From positions 1 through 14,930 of the forward strand of contig VSNK01000033.1 of the NCBI GenBank assembly GCA_009774255.1: DNA of 14,930 nt, read 5' to 3'. This DNA is from Faecalicatena sp. (lineage in GTDB: Bacteria; Bacillota; Clostridia; Lachnospirales; Lachnospiraceae). The first letter of the stretch is position 1. Each line of letters begins with the position of its first letter. The position numbers and the translations under genes are program-made. A model generated the notes under the pieces. That model ran no database searches. It saw only the letters and a list, made by a program, of their open reading frames with translations, and was not told the origin of the DNA. Below, piece after piece: positions 1 to 7,044 of the stretch.

Positions 1-1302
1 GGGCAGTGCCTGCTCGCTCTTCAAAATACCGCCAAGCTCTGATTCTTTTTCCATCAGGACCACCTGATGTCCCCGCAGCGCCGCGGTATGGGCCGCCTTC
101 AATCCTCCGGGGCCGCCGCCTACAACCACTACCTTTTTCTGTTCCGGCGCTTTTCGCACCTCACAGCCTTCCATTTCCCGCCCGATCAGGGGATTCACCG
201 TGCACCGCCTTGTGGAGGTTGCCGCCCTCTCCGCCATACAGGTAAAGCAGCGGAGACATTTTACAATATCCTCGTCCTGATTTGCCATCACTTTGCGCGG
301 CAGGAACGGATCCGCGAGAAGTGCCCTTGCCATGTAGACAATGTCTGCCTTGCCGCTGGCAATGATTTCTTCCATCTGCTGCGGGTCATTGAGTCCGCCG
401 ATGGTTGCCACCGGAACAGAGACGTGCTTCTTGATCTCCGCCGCCAGGTACACGTTGCAGCCGTGTTCCTTGAACATGGACGGGTGGGTATCTCCAAAGC
501 CTCTCTGATATGTGCCTGCGGACACATGGAGCAGGTCAATGTAGGGTTCAATCTGCTGCGCGATCCTCACCCCTTCCTCCAGATCATATCCTCCGTCAAA
601 AAGCTCCGAGCCGCTGAGCCGGAATTCGATCGGAAATCCCGGTCCGACCGCCTCCCTGACTGCTTCCAGAACCTCGATGGCCAGACGGCAGCGGTTTTCC
701 AGGCTTCCACCGTATTCGTCCGTGCGCTTGTTGAAATAGGGAGACAGGAACTGGTTCAAAAGCCAGCCGTGGCCGCCGTGGATCATCAGCATCTCAAACC
801 CGGCGCGCTTCGCCAGCCCTGCCACACTGCCGTAAGCCGCCGTGATCTCCGCGAGCATGTCCTTTGTCAGCGCCTTCACCTGCACTCCGTCGGGACGGAC
901 GGTATCGCTGGGGCCCCACTGGTTCATCTCATGCTGCCTGCTCTTGTCTGTCATGTAGGTTCCCGCATACATGCCGGAGTGGGAAAGCTCAATGCTGGGA
1001 ATGGCGCCGTGTCTGCGGATGGCATCCGCCGTATAGGTAGCCGAAGCCAGGGAATTTAAGATGGACGTATCCAGATGGTACGCATGGGACCCGTCTGTCT
1101 TTGGATGAACCATGCACTCACTGACCGTCACGGCACCTGCGCCGCCTTTTCCCCTCAACTCATAAAATGCGGTTGACTTGGGGCCGATACAGCCGTCATT
1201 CGTGATGTCCGTCCCTCCCATGGGCGCGGAAAACATACGGTTTCGAAATGTGACTCTGCCGATGGTGATCGGACTTGAAAGATTTGGAAATTTTCTGACC
1301 AT
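1..1302 (-). CDS. Old Yellow Enzyme-type NADH:flavin oxidoreductase with 4Fe-4S cluster, partial (BaiCD/BaiH/2,4-dienoyl-CoA reductase-like)
   Basis: Cytoplasmic flavoenzyme expected to reduce an activated C=C bond with electrons from NAD(P)H through FAD, a 4Fe-4S cluster and FMN; the substrate cannot be read from sequence. The reverse strand is open for 434 codons from ATG at 1302 to the window edge, so the C-terminus is missing (family members are usually about 640-680 residues). The FMN-binding TIM barrel spans residues 1-345, with the hallmark HGGHGWLLNQFLSP (175-188) and RTDEYGGSLENR (193-204). Cluster cysteines are C349, C352, C355 and C367 (CxxCxxCx11C). The first Rossmann motif VVVVGGGPGG is at 391-400. 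A TCCTCC block at 1311-1316 gives an AGGAGG ribosome binding site 8 nt before the start, and an upstream ATG is followed at once by TAA, which fixes the start. The divergon-free LysR gene just upstream reads the same way and may regulate it. Family assignment is firm, substrate is not. Confidence 0.93.
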   Translation of the reverse strand, partial: MVRKFPNLSSPITIGRVTFRNRMFSAPMGGTDITNDGCIGPKSTAFYELRGKGGAGAVTVSECMVHPKTDGSHAYHLDTSILNSLASATYTADAIRRHGAIPSIELSHSGMYAGTYMTDKSRQHEMNQWGPSDTVRPDGVQVKALTKDMLAEITAAYGSVAGLAKRAGFEMLMIHGGHGWLLNQFLSPYFNKRTDEYGGSLENRCRLAIEVLEAVREAVGPGFPIEFRLSGSELFDGGYDLEEGVRIAQQIEPYIDLLHVSAGTYQRGFGDTHPSMFKEHGCNVYLAAEIKKHVSVPVATIGGLNDPQQMEEIIASGKADIVYMARALLADPFLPRKVMANQDEDIVKCLRCFTCMAERAATSTRRCTVNPLIGREMEGCEVRKAPEQKKVVVVGGGPGGLKAAHTAALRGHQVVLMEKESELGGILKSEQALP

Positions 1303-1362
1303 GATTACATTCCTCCTGTGATAGCAGTTTTTCTGGTTCTTTATGCTTTCAATGTAACATAG

Positions 1363-1397
1363 AAAAGTGCCTCTATCTATAAACAAGATAGAAGCAC
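1363..1397 (-). terminator. Rho-independent terminator after the LysR gene
   Basis: Minus-strand RNA folds 12-nt arms (1386-1397 with 1367-1378) into a stem with one G-U wobble, followed by UUUU (AAAA at 1363-1366). On the plus strand the same position is a C-A mismatch and there is no T-run, so the orientation fits the LysR gene that ends at 1413. It separates that gene from the oxidoreductase starting at 1302. Confidence 0.75.
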
Positions 1398-1412
1398 CTG
1401 CCAACAAAGTAT

Positions 1413-2279
1413 TTATTCCCGGAACAACTCCGCCATCCTCTTCACTGCCTTTTCCTTCATCCGTTCGCTGCGTATGATCATGGATATCTTCCATGGAATC
1501 GAATCCCGCAGTTCGATCATCCGCAGCCCGTCCAACCGGATCTTGTCCCGGTGGATGTCCACATCAATCCCCAGCCCGATCTTCTGCCTGCAGAAATGAT
1601 AAATGATCTGGCTTTCCATGGTTTTTGCCGCGATGTTTGGCGTAAAGCCGAAGTCTCGGCAGCGCTGCAGAATACTGTGATAGCTGTAGTACATTTCATT
1701 CAGGGTGATCAGCGGCACATCCCGCAGATCCTCCACGGAAAGGGATTCCCTTTCAAAATACGGATGCCCTTCATAAACGACCACATGCATCCTCCTGCAA
1801 AACAATTCCTGAGACCACAGTTCCGGCTCCGTGATCTGGCCGATCACAAATCCAATATCCATGCTCCCCTGCCTGATCTGCCGGATGATCTCCTGATTGG
1901 CCGCCTCCTCCCACTGCAGCCGAATATGTCCGTACTGCTCCTGATATTCCTCCAGCTTATGCAGTGGAAATACATTTAATACGCCGCAGGAAAAGCCGAT
2001 CTTCAGCTTCCGCTCCCTGTCCCGGATCTGCTCCAAGCCGATCATGATCTCATCAAACTGCTCCATGAGCGGAATACTTTTTTCATAGAGGTAGGTACCG
2101 CTTTCCGTGGGAACCATCCCGTTGGCGGAGCGCTCAAACAGACGGGCTCCCAGTTCTTCCTCCAGATGATGGATAATTCTGCTTAAGCCCTGGGGCGTGA
2201 TAAAAAGCAGCTTTGATGCTTTATTGATGCTGCGCTCCTCGTATACCTGCCGGAAATATCTCAGATCCTTGGTGTCCAT
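1413..2279 (-). CDS. LysR-family transcriptional regulator
   Basis: DNA-binding regulator of 288 residues, the usual LysR length. The N-terminal winged helix-turn-helix covers about residues 1-62 (MDTKDLRYFRQVYEERS, then the recognition region SKLLFITPQGLSRIIHHLEE and the wing LGARLFERS). Residues about 88-285 form the type 2 periplasmic-binding-protein-like effector domain (KLKIGFSCGV, the MDIGFVIG stretch, late IGLGIDVDI). An ATG at 2327 is also in frame, but the ATG at 2279 matches the conserved family N-terminus and has an AGAAGGGA-type site 10 nt upstream, so it is preferred. It is followed by its own terminator and then by the flavin oxidoreductase on the same strand, a plausible regulatory target. 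The effector is unknown. Confidence 0.92.
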   Translation of the reverse strand: MDTKDLRYFRQVYEERSINKASKLLFITPQGLSRIIHHLEEELGARLFERSANGMVPTESGTYLYEKSIPLMEQFDEIMIGLEQIRDRERKLKIGFSCGVLNVFPLHKLEEYQEQYGHIRLQWEEAANQEIIRQIRQGSMDIGFVIGQITEPELWSQELFCRRMHVVVYEGHPYFERESLSVEDLRDVPLITLNEMYYSYHSILQRCRDFGFTPNIAAKTMESQIIYHFCRQKIGLGIDVDIHRDKIRLDGLRMIELRDSIPWKISMIIRSERMKEKAVKRMAELFRE

Positions 2280-2302
2280 TTTCACTGAATCCCTTCTAAA
2301 AG

Positions 2303-2581
2303 CTACCACCATTGTACGCAAAACCATATTTCCTGATCCGCTCTTTCGGGATCCCCTTTTGAAATATGAATTCCATCTATACTGTTCAACTTCTTTACGA
2401 ATGTATCAATCGAATGATCTGATAAAGAATGCCGTATAAAATCAATATCCATATCCTGTGTGGCTCGGCGGATATTCCGCGTTATACTCCGCATCACAAC
2501 ACCGCCTTTGACCGTCTCATTTCGGGTCAGAGAACTTTCTGCCATTAATCGGTGATATAACCGGCCCTCCGCTGAATTCAA
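2303..2581 (-). pseudogene. Truncated AbiEii/AbiGii-like nucleotidyltransferase (toxin family) remnant
   Basis: Ninety-two codons from a TTG at 2581. The segment KGGVVMRSIT followed by RRATQDMDIDFIRHS resembles the N-terminal active-site region of the AbiEii/AbiGii nucleotidyltransferase family (G-G motif, then an acidic DxDxD-like motif), the toxin half of AbiE-type abortive-infection systems. Family proteins normally run on for well over 200 residues; here the frame stops after about residue 83 of recognisable sequence with a short unrelated tail ending in WW. No AbiEi-type antitoxin is next to it. It starts 9 nt after the stop of the helical protein gene and ends 23 nt before the LysR start, so a deletion probably removed the rest. 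Recognition is from memory of the family pattern, not a search. Confidence 0.6.
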
Positions 2582-2590
2582 ACTTGTAAT

Positions 2591-3463
2591 CTAATTTTTC
2601 AGATCCATAACCGGTTCGGGAATTTCGGCCTGACTCGCTTTGTATGCCGCATGGGCCTTCGCCCGCTTTACCTTCAAAGCTTCCGGCGTTGTCTCCGCCT
2701 CTGCAACGGTAATCCTGCGCTCCTGTAAAACAGCCCTGTTTTTTTGCACGAATTCGTGGAACGACACATCCTTTGTTCCATCATCCGGAATCGCTTCCGC
2801 CGCGCCGTCCGCGTTGGCTTCCTTCTCGTCATTGTCCGCTTTTTCCGTGCTTTCCACAGAATCTTCTATTCCGAGTTCCGCCTCTTTTGCTTGCTTGATC
2901 GTCTTTTCTGCCTCTGCCTTCTCTGCTTCTGTCGGAAGCTGGGCATATCTGCCGCTCTTTACAAATTCCCCCATCGTCTCTTCCAAAGCCCTGGCTTTCA
3001 TCAGTTCCTGCCACATGATCCCAAGCTTCGCGCCTTCCGGTATGGCAGGATTATTTTTCACATTGTTCACTGTGCTTAAAGAAGCTGCCGTATGATTCAT
3101 CTTCACACGCTGGACGTCTTCCTTTGTCCTACATCTCTTCAGTTCTTCCTCATAGCCTTTCTGCTCTTCTTCTATCGCTCTTGCTTTCTGATATGTCTGG
3201 GGATCATGCTTCTGCAGATAATCCATTTCCTCCTGCGTCAGCTTCTTGCCGGCTGCCAGCTTCGTCCTGATCTGAGCGGAAAGCTTGGAGGATCCGTCTG
3301 CATGTGACTCTCGGATCTCTTCCGCCTGACGCGCAATGGAATCGCTTAATTTTGTACTTCCGTCAGCAGTGAAGTCATTGTTCGCTTTCTTCTGCTTCCA
3401 CTTCATCCGCATTTCCATATTTTTTGTATACTTACCTATTGACTGCATCACGGAAAAATCCAA
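2591..3463 (-). CDS. Charged, mostly helical protein of unknown function
   Basis: I do not recognise a domain with a known activity. The product (290 residues) has no signal peptide or membrane segment and is rich in Lys, Glu, Ala and Gln, with long predicted helical or coiled stretches. Two short related segments, ADGSTKLSDSI and ADGSSKLSAQI, lie near the N-terminus. The motif LTQEEMDYLQKHDPQTYQKA is followed by a helix with EELKRCRTKEDVQRVKM, and the region around residues 190-245 is an acidic Ala/Glu linker. An ATG 66 nt upstream (3529) is in frame but overlaps the preceding gene. The TTG at 3463 has AGGAGG (3472-3477) at 8 nt spacing and is the better start. It lies 38 nt downstream of the DUF1186/SEC-C gene, probably in the same transcript. 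Confidence 0.75.
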   Translation of the reverse strand: MDFSVMQSIGKYTKNMEMRMKWKQKKANNDFTADGSTKLSDSIARQAEEIRESHADGSSKLSAQIRTKLAAGKKLTQEEMDYLQKHDPQTYQKARAIEEEQKGYEEELKRCRTKEDVQRVKMNHTAASLSTVNNVKNNPAIPEGAKLGIMWQELMKARALEETMGEFVKSGRYAQLPTEAEKAEAEKTIKQAKEAELGIEDSVESTEKADNDEKEANADGAAEAIPDDGTKDVSFHEFVQKNRAVLQERRITVAEAETTPEALKVKRAKAHAAYKASQAEIPEPVMDLKN

Positions 3464-3501
3464 AACAAACACCTCCTCTATACGTTCTACAACTCCTAAC
3501 A

Positions 3502-4806
3502 TCATGCTCCCTGCATTTTCTTGCAGCATGCCGTAACCGACTTAAAAAGTTCTTTGTCGTCATTTTTTAACAAACTCCGGAGAACCTGCATCCACTCTTC
3601 ACACGGATAATGTATTGAATATTTTTCATCATATTCCTGAAATGTCTTTATATCTTCCTTCTCTACTTTTTCCGTAAATTTCGAAAAAGCTTCTGACAGA
3701 TACACCTTTTTTCTATGTTTCACTACATCATCCGCTTCTCTTTGCCATATGGGGATTGCGCGCTGCTTCATGGCCAGATAAATGAACTTATCGATCTCTA
3801 TACTCTCCCTGTCATAAAAATCTTCCAGATAAACCCTGCCCTCCTGCCGCTCTTTTGCCGAAGCAGGATAATATTCGAGCCACTTTTTCTTTTCCTGTTC
3901 GCTTTCAACCAGATTCACAGGAGGCTGCGGCTTATTCATACAGCACTTCTTATATTTTTTCCCGCTCCCGCAGGGACATGGATCATTTCTTCCGATCTTG
4001 ACCTTCTTCTCCGGCTTGTTGTTCTGTGCCGCCGCCTTGAGAAAAAGCTTTTCCATCTCTTTCGAGCTGAGCTCATTTTGCTCCGATTGCTCGAACATAG
4101 ACCATCTCCGCAGCATATCTGCCGCATGGATCGGTGATTTGCAGAACGCCTCCTTATTATAACGAAACATCATATCTACACATTCTGCATATCCTCCAAA
4201 AGCGAATCCGTCTATCCTGCCGTCTTCAAAAAGGCGCCTGATTTCCGGAAGCATTTCAACAAAATGACATCCGCACATCGTATATATCAGCTCCGTATAA
4301 ATATAATCTCCGATTTCTTCCTCATCGTATACGATCTCTCTGATAAAGTCCTGAAGATCTTCTTTCCCAATCTCTCCATCCAGATACAACTGTCCCATGA
4401 CTTTCAACATTGCGCTTCTTGCGTAATCATCCAGATTTTCATTTTTTATTGAGGTCTTTAGAAGTTCCTTATCTCCATTATATGTATTATAAAGAATATC
4501 CTCTAAGCCTGATGTAAGAGCGTCTCCGAGCAGCCCGTCCAATACATCCCGTGGAAGCGATACCAGCTCCATGATCCTGGGAAAACTTTCCCTTTCCTGA
4601 AACTGCCCCAGCAAAAATATTGCGTAAAAATGCAGTTGATAATCCTCGTCTAAATCCTCTCCCTCAGAGACCGCTCTGTCTATCGCGGCATTCAAATATG
4701 GGATCGCAAGATCTTGATTCTCACTGATGATCTGAAATTGTTTCTCTGGGAAATTTGGGGTTCTGTTGGTAATCTCTTCTATTGCTTTCTGTACTGATTC
4801 GTTCAT
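3502..4806 (-). CDS. DUF1186/HEAT-like protein with SEC-C zinc-binding motif
   Basis: Product of 434 residues. Residues about 1-255 are alpha-helical with short acidic repeats and resemble the DUF1186 domain; the segment ending in AECVDMMFRY is typical. At 273-289 is a textbook SEC-C motif (RNDPCPCGSGKKYKKCC) with zinc ligands C277, C279, C288 and C289, as found at the C-terminus of SecA and in many proteins of unclear role. The remaining 145 residues are charged and unassigned. Although an ATG at 4854 is in frame, the ATG at 4806 has AAAGGAAG just upstream and fits the domain start. It is the first gene of a probable minus-strand operon driven by the promoter at 4929-4957. Specific function unknown; a protein- or RNA-binding role is inference from SEC-C. 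Confidence 0.85.
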   Translation of the reverse strand: MNESVQKAIEEITNRTPNFPEKQFQIISENQDLAIPYLNAAIDRAVSEGEDLDEDYQLHFYAIFLLGQFQERESFPRIMELVSLPRDVLDGLLGDALTSGLEDILYNTYNGDKELLKTSIKNENLDDYARSAMLKVMGQLYLDGEIGKEDLQDFIREIVYDEEEIGDYIYTELIYTMCGCHFVEMLPEIRRLFEDGRIDGFAFGGYAECVDMMFRYNKEAFCKSPIHAADMLRRWSMFEQSEQNELSSKEMEKLFLKAAAQNNKPEKKVKIGRNDPCPCGSGKKYKKCCMNKPQPPVNLVESEQEKKKWLEYYPASAKERQEGRVYLEDFYDRESIEIDKFIYLAMKQRAIPIWQREADDVVKHRKKVYLSEAFSKFTEKVEKEDIKTFQEYDEKYSIHYPCEEWMQVLRSLLKNDDKELFKSVTACCKKMQGA

Positions 4807-4928
4807 TTTTCTTCCTTTCATTTCTTCAATATATAAGCCGCCGAAATCCATCATTTTCCGGTAAGATAATCAAATCTCCGGATTTCCTTCTATTAAGAAT
4901 ATGAAAATATCGTGTATGAGATAGCTTC

Positions 4929-4957
4929 ATTATAACAAACGGATTTTTGAGTGTAAA
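4929..4957 (-). promoter_or_regulatory. Sigma-70-type promoter of the SEC-C gene
   Basis: On the minus strand TTTACA (4952-4957) is followed after 17 nt by a perfect TATAAT (4929-4934). This predicts a start of transcription near 4922 and a leader of about 115 nt before the ATG at 4806. Confidence 0.7.
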
Positions 4958-4992
4958 GTTTTTTATTTTACCACAATTCCAAGAACATAAAA

Positions 4993-5098
4993 CCAGTCCA
5001 TTGAAAAGTCGCCTGACGGCGAGGGGCTGGATGCCCGCCCCATCACTGTATTGGCCGGATACCTTGCAGCTGAGCGCAAGGCACCGTATGAACAGTAA
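4993..5098 (+). other. Possible C-terminal gene remnant in the 322-bp divergent intergenic region
   Basis: Between the start of the SEC-C gene (4806, minus) and the small plus-strand gene (5129) there is no complete gene. A plus-strand frame of about 35 codons with a protein-like composition (GEGLDARPITVLAGYLAAER) ends at TAA 5096-5098 and has no start or ribosome binding site. It may be the tail of a deleted gene or a chance frame; I cannot name a family. The same stretch has short GC-rich dyads (GGGGC/GCCCC near 5030, CCTTGC/GCAAGG near 5071-5090) that could fold in the leader of the downstream gene. Confidence 0.25.
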
Positions 5099-5128
5099 CA
5101 AAATCGGAACAACTTGGAGGTAAACATC

Positions 5129-5512
5129 ATGGCAAATGAAAGAAAAATCAACCAATTTATTCAAAAGGCCGGATATCAGCCCCTGGAGGGTCGCTGCATC
5201 ATCGTCAAATACGCCCCGGAAAACCTGAGTGAACAAATTACGGACTTTTTTAACGCAGAATTTTATGTTCTCCAGATGTGTGAACACGAGGTCATCCTGC
5301 TCCCTTTCGATCCCACGTGGACCAGCCTGCGTAAAGATGTATCCCTGGTTCTTCCCTATGGAGACATCCGGTCGGTGGAGCTGGGAAACGACCTGCTCAA
5401 TACGGTCATCACCGTCCGCACCGGATCGGATATCATCCGCCTGACCACCCAGCTTTCCCCTCAAAATGGAGAAGTCTCCTATAGAATAAAATATCTACCC
5501 CCGCTCCGATAA
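5129..5512 (+). CDS. Small protein of unknown function, possibly PH-like fold
   Basis: Product of 127 residues without membrane segments or signal peptide. The C-terminal half (about 45-115) alternates short beta-strand-like stretches (EVILLPFDP, DVSLVLPYGDIRSVEL, TVITVRTGSDIIRL) in a pattern that recalls bacterial PH-like/GRAM-like domains such as YokE-type proteins; this is pattern inference only. The first 40 residues are helical. The ATG at 5129 has GGAGG (5116-5120) 8 nt upstream; an in-frame ATG at 5114 overlaps that site and is rejected. It is followed by the plus-strand coiled-coil gene, which has its own promoter. Confidence 0.75.
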   Translation: MANERKINQFIQKAGYQPLEGRCIIVKYAPENLSEQITDFFNAEFYVLQMCEHEVILLPFDPTWTSLRKDVSLVLPYGDIRSVELGNDLLNTVITVRTGSDIIRLTTQLSPQNGEVSYRIKYLPPLR

Positions 5513-5517
5513 TTTTA

Positions 5518-5546
5518 TAGACTTTATACTGTTATTGTGCTATACT
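5518..5546 (+). promoter_or_regulatory. Promoter of the coiled-coil gene
   Basis: TAGACT (5518-5523) is followed after 17 nt by TATACT (5541-5546) preceded by TG one base away, an extended -10 (TGCTATACT). It begins 6 nt after the previous gene's stop and predicts a leader of about 45 nt before the ATG at 5596. Confidence 0.6.
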
Positions 5547-5595
5547 TACAGAATCATGCAGACAGATTCCCCGCATACGAACAGGAGGTTACACA

Positions 5596-5955
5596 ATGAC
5601 AGACAGCCAAAAGCTTGATCTTATTCTTTCCGAAATAACAGGCATCAAAGAGGATGTCGCTGGTCTCAAAACCGATGTCGCTGGTCTCAAAACCGATGTC
5701 GCTGGTCTCAAAACCGATGTCGCCATACTCAAACAGAAAGTGGCCGGCATTGAGGTTCATCTTGAAAACCAGACAGATAAGAACATACAGCTGATCGCTG
5801 AGAACTTTATCGAACTTACCAATAAGCTCAACCAGGCCATTCCGGTGGCCGATAAGAACCTTGCCTATGAAGTAAAAGTAAACTACCTCATCGAAAAGGT
5901 ACAGTTTCTTGAAAAAGACTTTGAGAAATTTAAGCTTCAGATGGCGTACAGTTAA
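5596..5955 (+). CDS. Small coiled-coil protein with tandem DVAGLKT heptads
   Basis: Product of 119 residues, almost entirely helical, without membrane or signal sequence. Residues about 13-55 are a regular heptad array in which DVAGLKT occurs three times in a row, with valine and leucine at core-type spacing. A second helical segment with leucine/isoleucine core positions covers about 60-119. Similar short proteins that begin with a TDSQKLDLIL-like segment and a stuttered heptad array are common in Firmicutes; a firm function is not known to me. Oligomeric coiled coil is the likely state. AGGAGGT at 5583-5589 is 6 nt before the ATG. It ends 30 nt before a strong terminator. Confidence 0.85.
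   Translation: MTDSQKLDLILSEITGIKEDVAGLKTDVAGLKTDVAGLKTDVAILKQKVAGIEVHLENQTDKNIQLIAENFIELTNKLNQAIPVADKNLAYEVKVNYLIEKVQFLEKDFEKFKLQMAYS
5653..5715 (+). repeat. Three identical 21-bp tandem repeats inside the coiled-coil gene
   Basis: Units at 5653-5673, 5674-5694 and 5695-5715 are identical, each encoding one DVAGLKT heptad. A partial fourth unit (GATGTCGC) starts at 5716. Identity at every third base points to recent slippage duplication rather than protein-level convergence. Confidence 0.95.
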
Positions 5956-5985
5956 GGAACTGTATGGAAATAATCTGAACAGCTG

Positions 5986-6020
5986 AAACAGGCGGCCTCA
6001 ATGGCCGCCTGTTTCTTTTT
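5986..6020 (+). terminator. Strong Rho-independent terminator, possibly shared by convergent genes
   Basis: Perfect 12-bp stem (5986-5997 with 6003-6014), 5-nt loop, then CTTTTT. It serves the plus-strand coiled-coil gene. Its T-run touches the stop codon of the convergent minus-strand oxidoreductase (6020-6022), for which it is a poorer terminator because only TTT follows the stem on that strand. Confidence 0.9.
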
Positions 6021-6997
6021 CAGGCATCTGATCTTGCTTCTCCGACACCAACATATTTCATTTTCAATTCTTTCAGATTTTCTACCTTTTTCTGATTCAC
6101 GGCACCGTCCCGGATCTCATTGGAATGCTCCCACTTTCCTGCGTCATGCAGCCGGGAACGCTTCTGCTGCTCTTCGGAAAATTCCACCCGAATCTCTCCA
6201 TTTACAATTTCCAATGTCCCTTCAATACCGCAGACCGGGCATTCCACCTTATTTCCGACGTATCCGACAGTCAGGATGCTCTCGTGGCAGACCGGGCATA
6301 CTCCTTTATCATCTCCCCGGTATCTAACGCGCTCTTCCTCATTATCTGCCTGCAGGGCTTCGGCGATGTGCCGCCCCAGCCCGGCCATCCGCTCCATCAC
6401 GTCAGGCCTGCCAAGTACATGGTCAATATTCATAGCTCCGAAATATTTGTATTTGTCAATGATGTCAATTCCCATCGGAAATGTGAACTCATACATGTTT
6501 GGCAGAGACAGAGACAGCCAGTTCTCCGTCCTTGCACCTCCCACTGTGATCAGAGCGCCCACACGAGGTTTCACGCTCCGGGGATCCGGATATTCTGACG
6601 GGTCTTTCCCTTCTGCGATTCCCCGCTCAATCGCCGGCCCGCGGAATGTCTTATCATGTGAAGGCCCAATCCGGTCGCATACAACTTTAAAATTGCCTGT
6701 TGGCGCAAACTCATAGGTTGGTGACCCGACAATGACCCCATCCGCCGACATCAATGCCTCCTCGATAATATGGAAATCATCATCCTTGTGGATACATAAC
6801 CCACGTCCCTTTCCCATCATCAAACCTGCCACACAGGAGCAGCACCCCGTACAAATGTGGATGTTCAGGTCATCGCAGCGCACAAACTGGATTTCCATTC
6901 CTGCCTTTTCACAGGCAAGCAAAGCTTCCTTGATCATCACTTCCGTATTAGACATTTTTCTTCCAAATGAAAATCCTGCTACTTTTTTCTTTTCCAT
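6020..6997 (-). CDS. NAD(P)H-dependent FMN reductase/iron-sulfur flavoprotein-like with C-terminal zinc ribbon
   Basis: Flavodoxin-fold oxidoreductase of 325 residues, longer than the roughly 190-220 of simple family members. Residues 1-215 hold the FMN-binding domain: the N-terminal strand and loop VAGFSFGRKMSNTEV, then a cysteine cluster C49, C52, C55, C68 (CxxCxxCx12C, as in Isf-type iron-sulfur flavoproteins, though the last spacing is wider), and the FMN-contact segment VIVGSPTYEFAPTGNFK. Residues 234-256 form a CPVC...CPVC zinc-ribbon-like pair (C234, C237, C253, C256), followed by a charged tail. AGAAGGGA lies 8 nt before the ATG at 6997. It is downstream of the GPH symporter across a 369-bp gap holding a gene fragment and two hairpins, so it may have its own promoter. 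Electron donor or acceptor is unknown. Confidence 0.88.
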   Translation of the reverse strand: MEKKKVAGFSFGRKMSNTEVMIKEALLACEKAGMEIQFVRCDDLNIHICTGCCSCVAGLMMGKGRGLCIHKDDDFHIIEEALMSADGVIVGSPTYEFAPTGNFKVVCDRIGPSHDKTFRGPAIERGIAEGKDPSEYPDPRSVKPRVGALITVGGARTENWLSLSLPNMYEFTFPMGIDIIDKYKYFGAMNIDHVLGRPDVMERMAGLGRHIAEALQADNEEERVRYRGDDKGVCPVCHESILTVGYVGNKVECPVCGIEGTLEIVNGEIRVEFSEEQQKRSRLHDAGKWEHSNEIRDGAVNQKKVENLKELKMKYVGVGEARSDA

Positions 6998-7044
6998 CGC
7001 TTTATTCCCTTCTATATTCTCGACTGATATTTCTATGCCGTTCC

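Noticed and set aside
67..1059. 330-codon open frame on the plus strand
   Set aside because: It is antisense to the flavin oxidoreductase, whose reverse-strand frame has clear family motifs; the plus frame resembles no family and has no ribosome binding site.
2640..3095. 151-codon plus-strand frame rich in Ser, Ala and Phe
   Set aside because: Antisense to the charged helical protein; Glu/Lys-rich genes routinely give Ser/Phe-rich open antisense frames.
4980..5128. GC-rich hairpins before the plus-strand gene considered as a riboswitch or tRNA
   Set aside because: No conserved riboswitch core or cloverleaf could be matched, and the stretch reads as a possible coding remnant.
4826..5464. 212-codon minus-strand frame across the divergent intergenic region
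   Set aside because: It runs antisense through the small plus-strand gene at 5129 and through a strong minus promoter, lacks a ribosome binding site and has no recognisable domain.
5653..5736. Short tandem repeats considered as a CRISPR array
   Set aside because: Units abut without spacers and encode in-frame heptads of a coiled coil.
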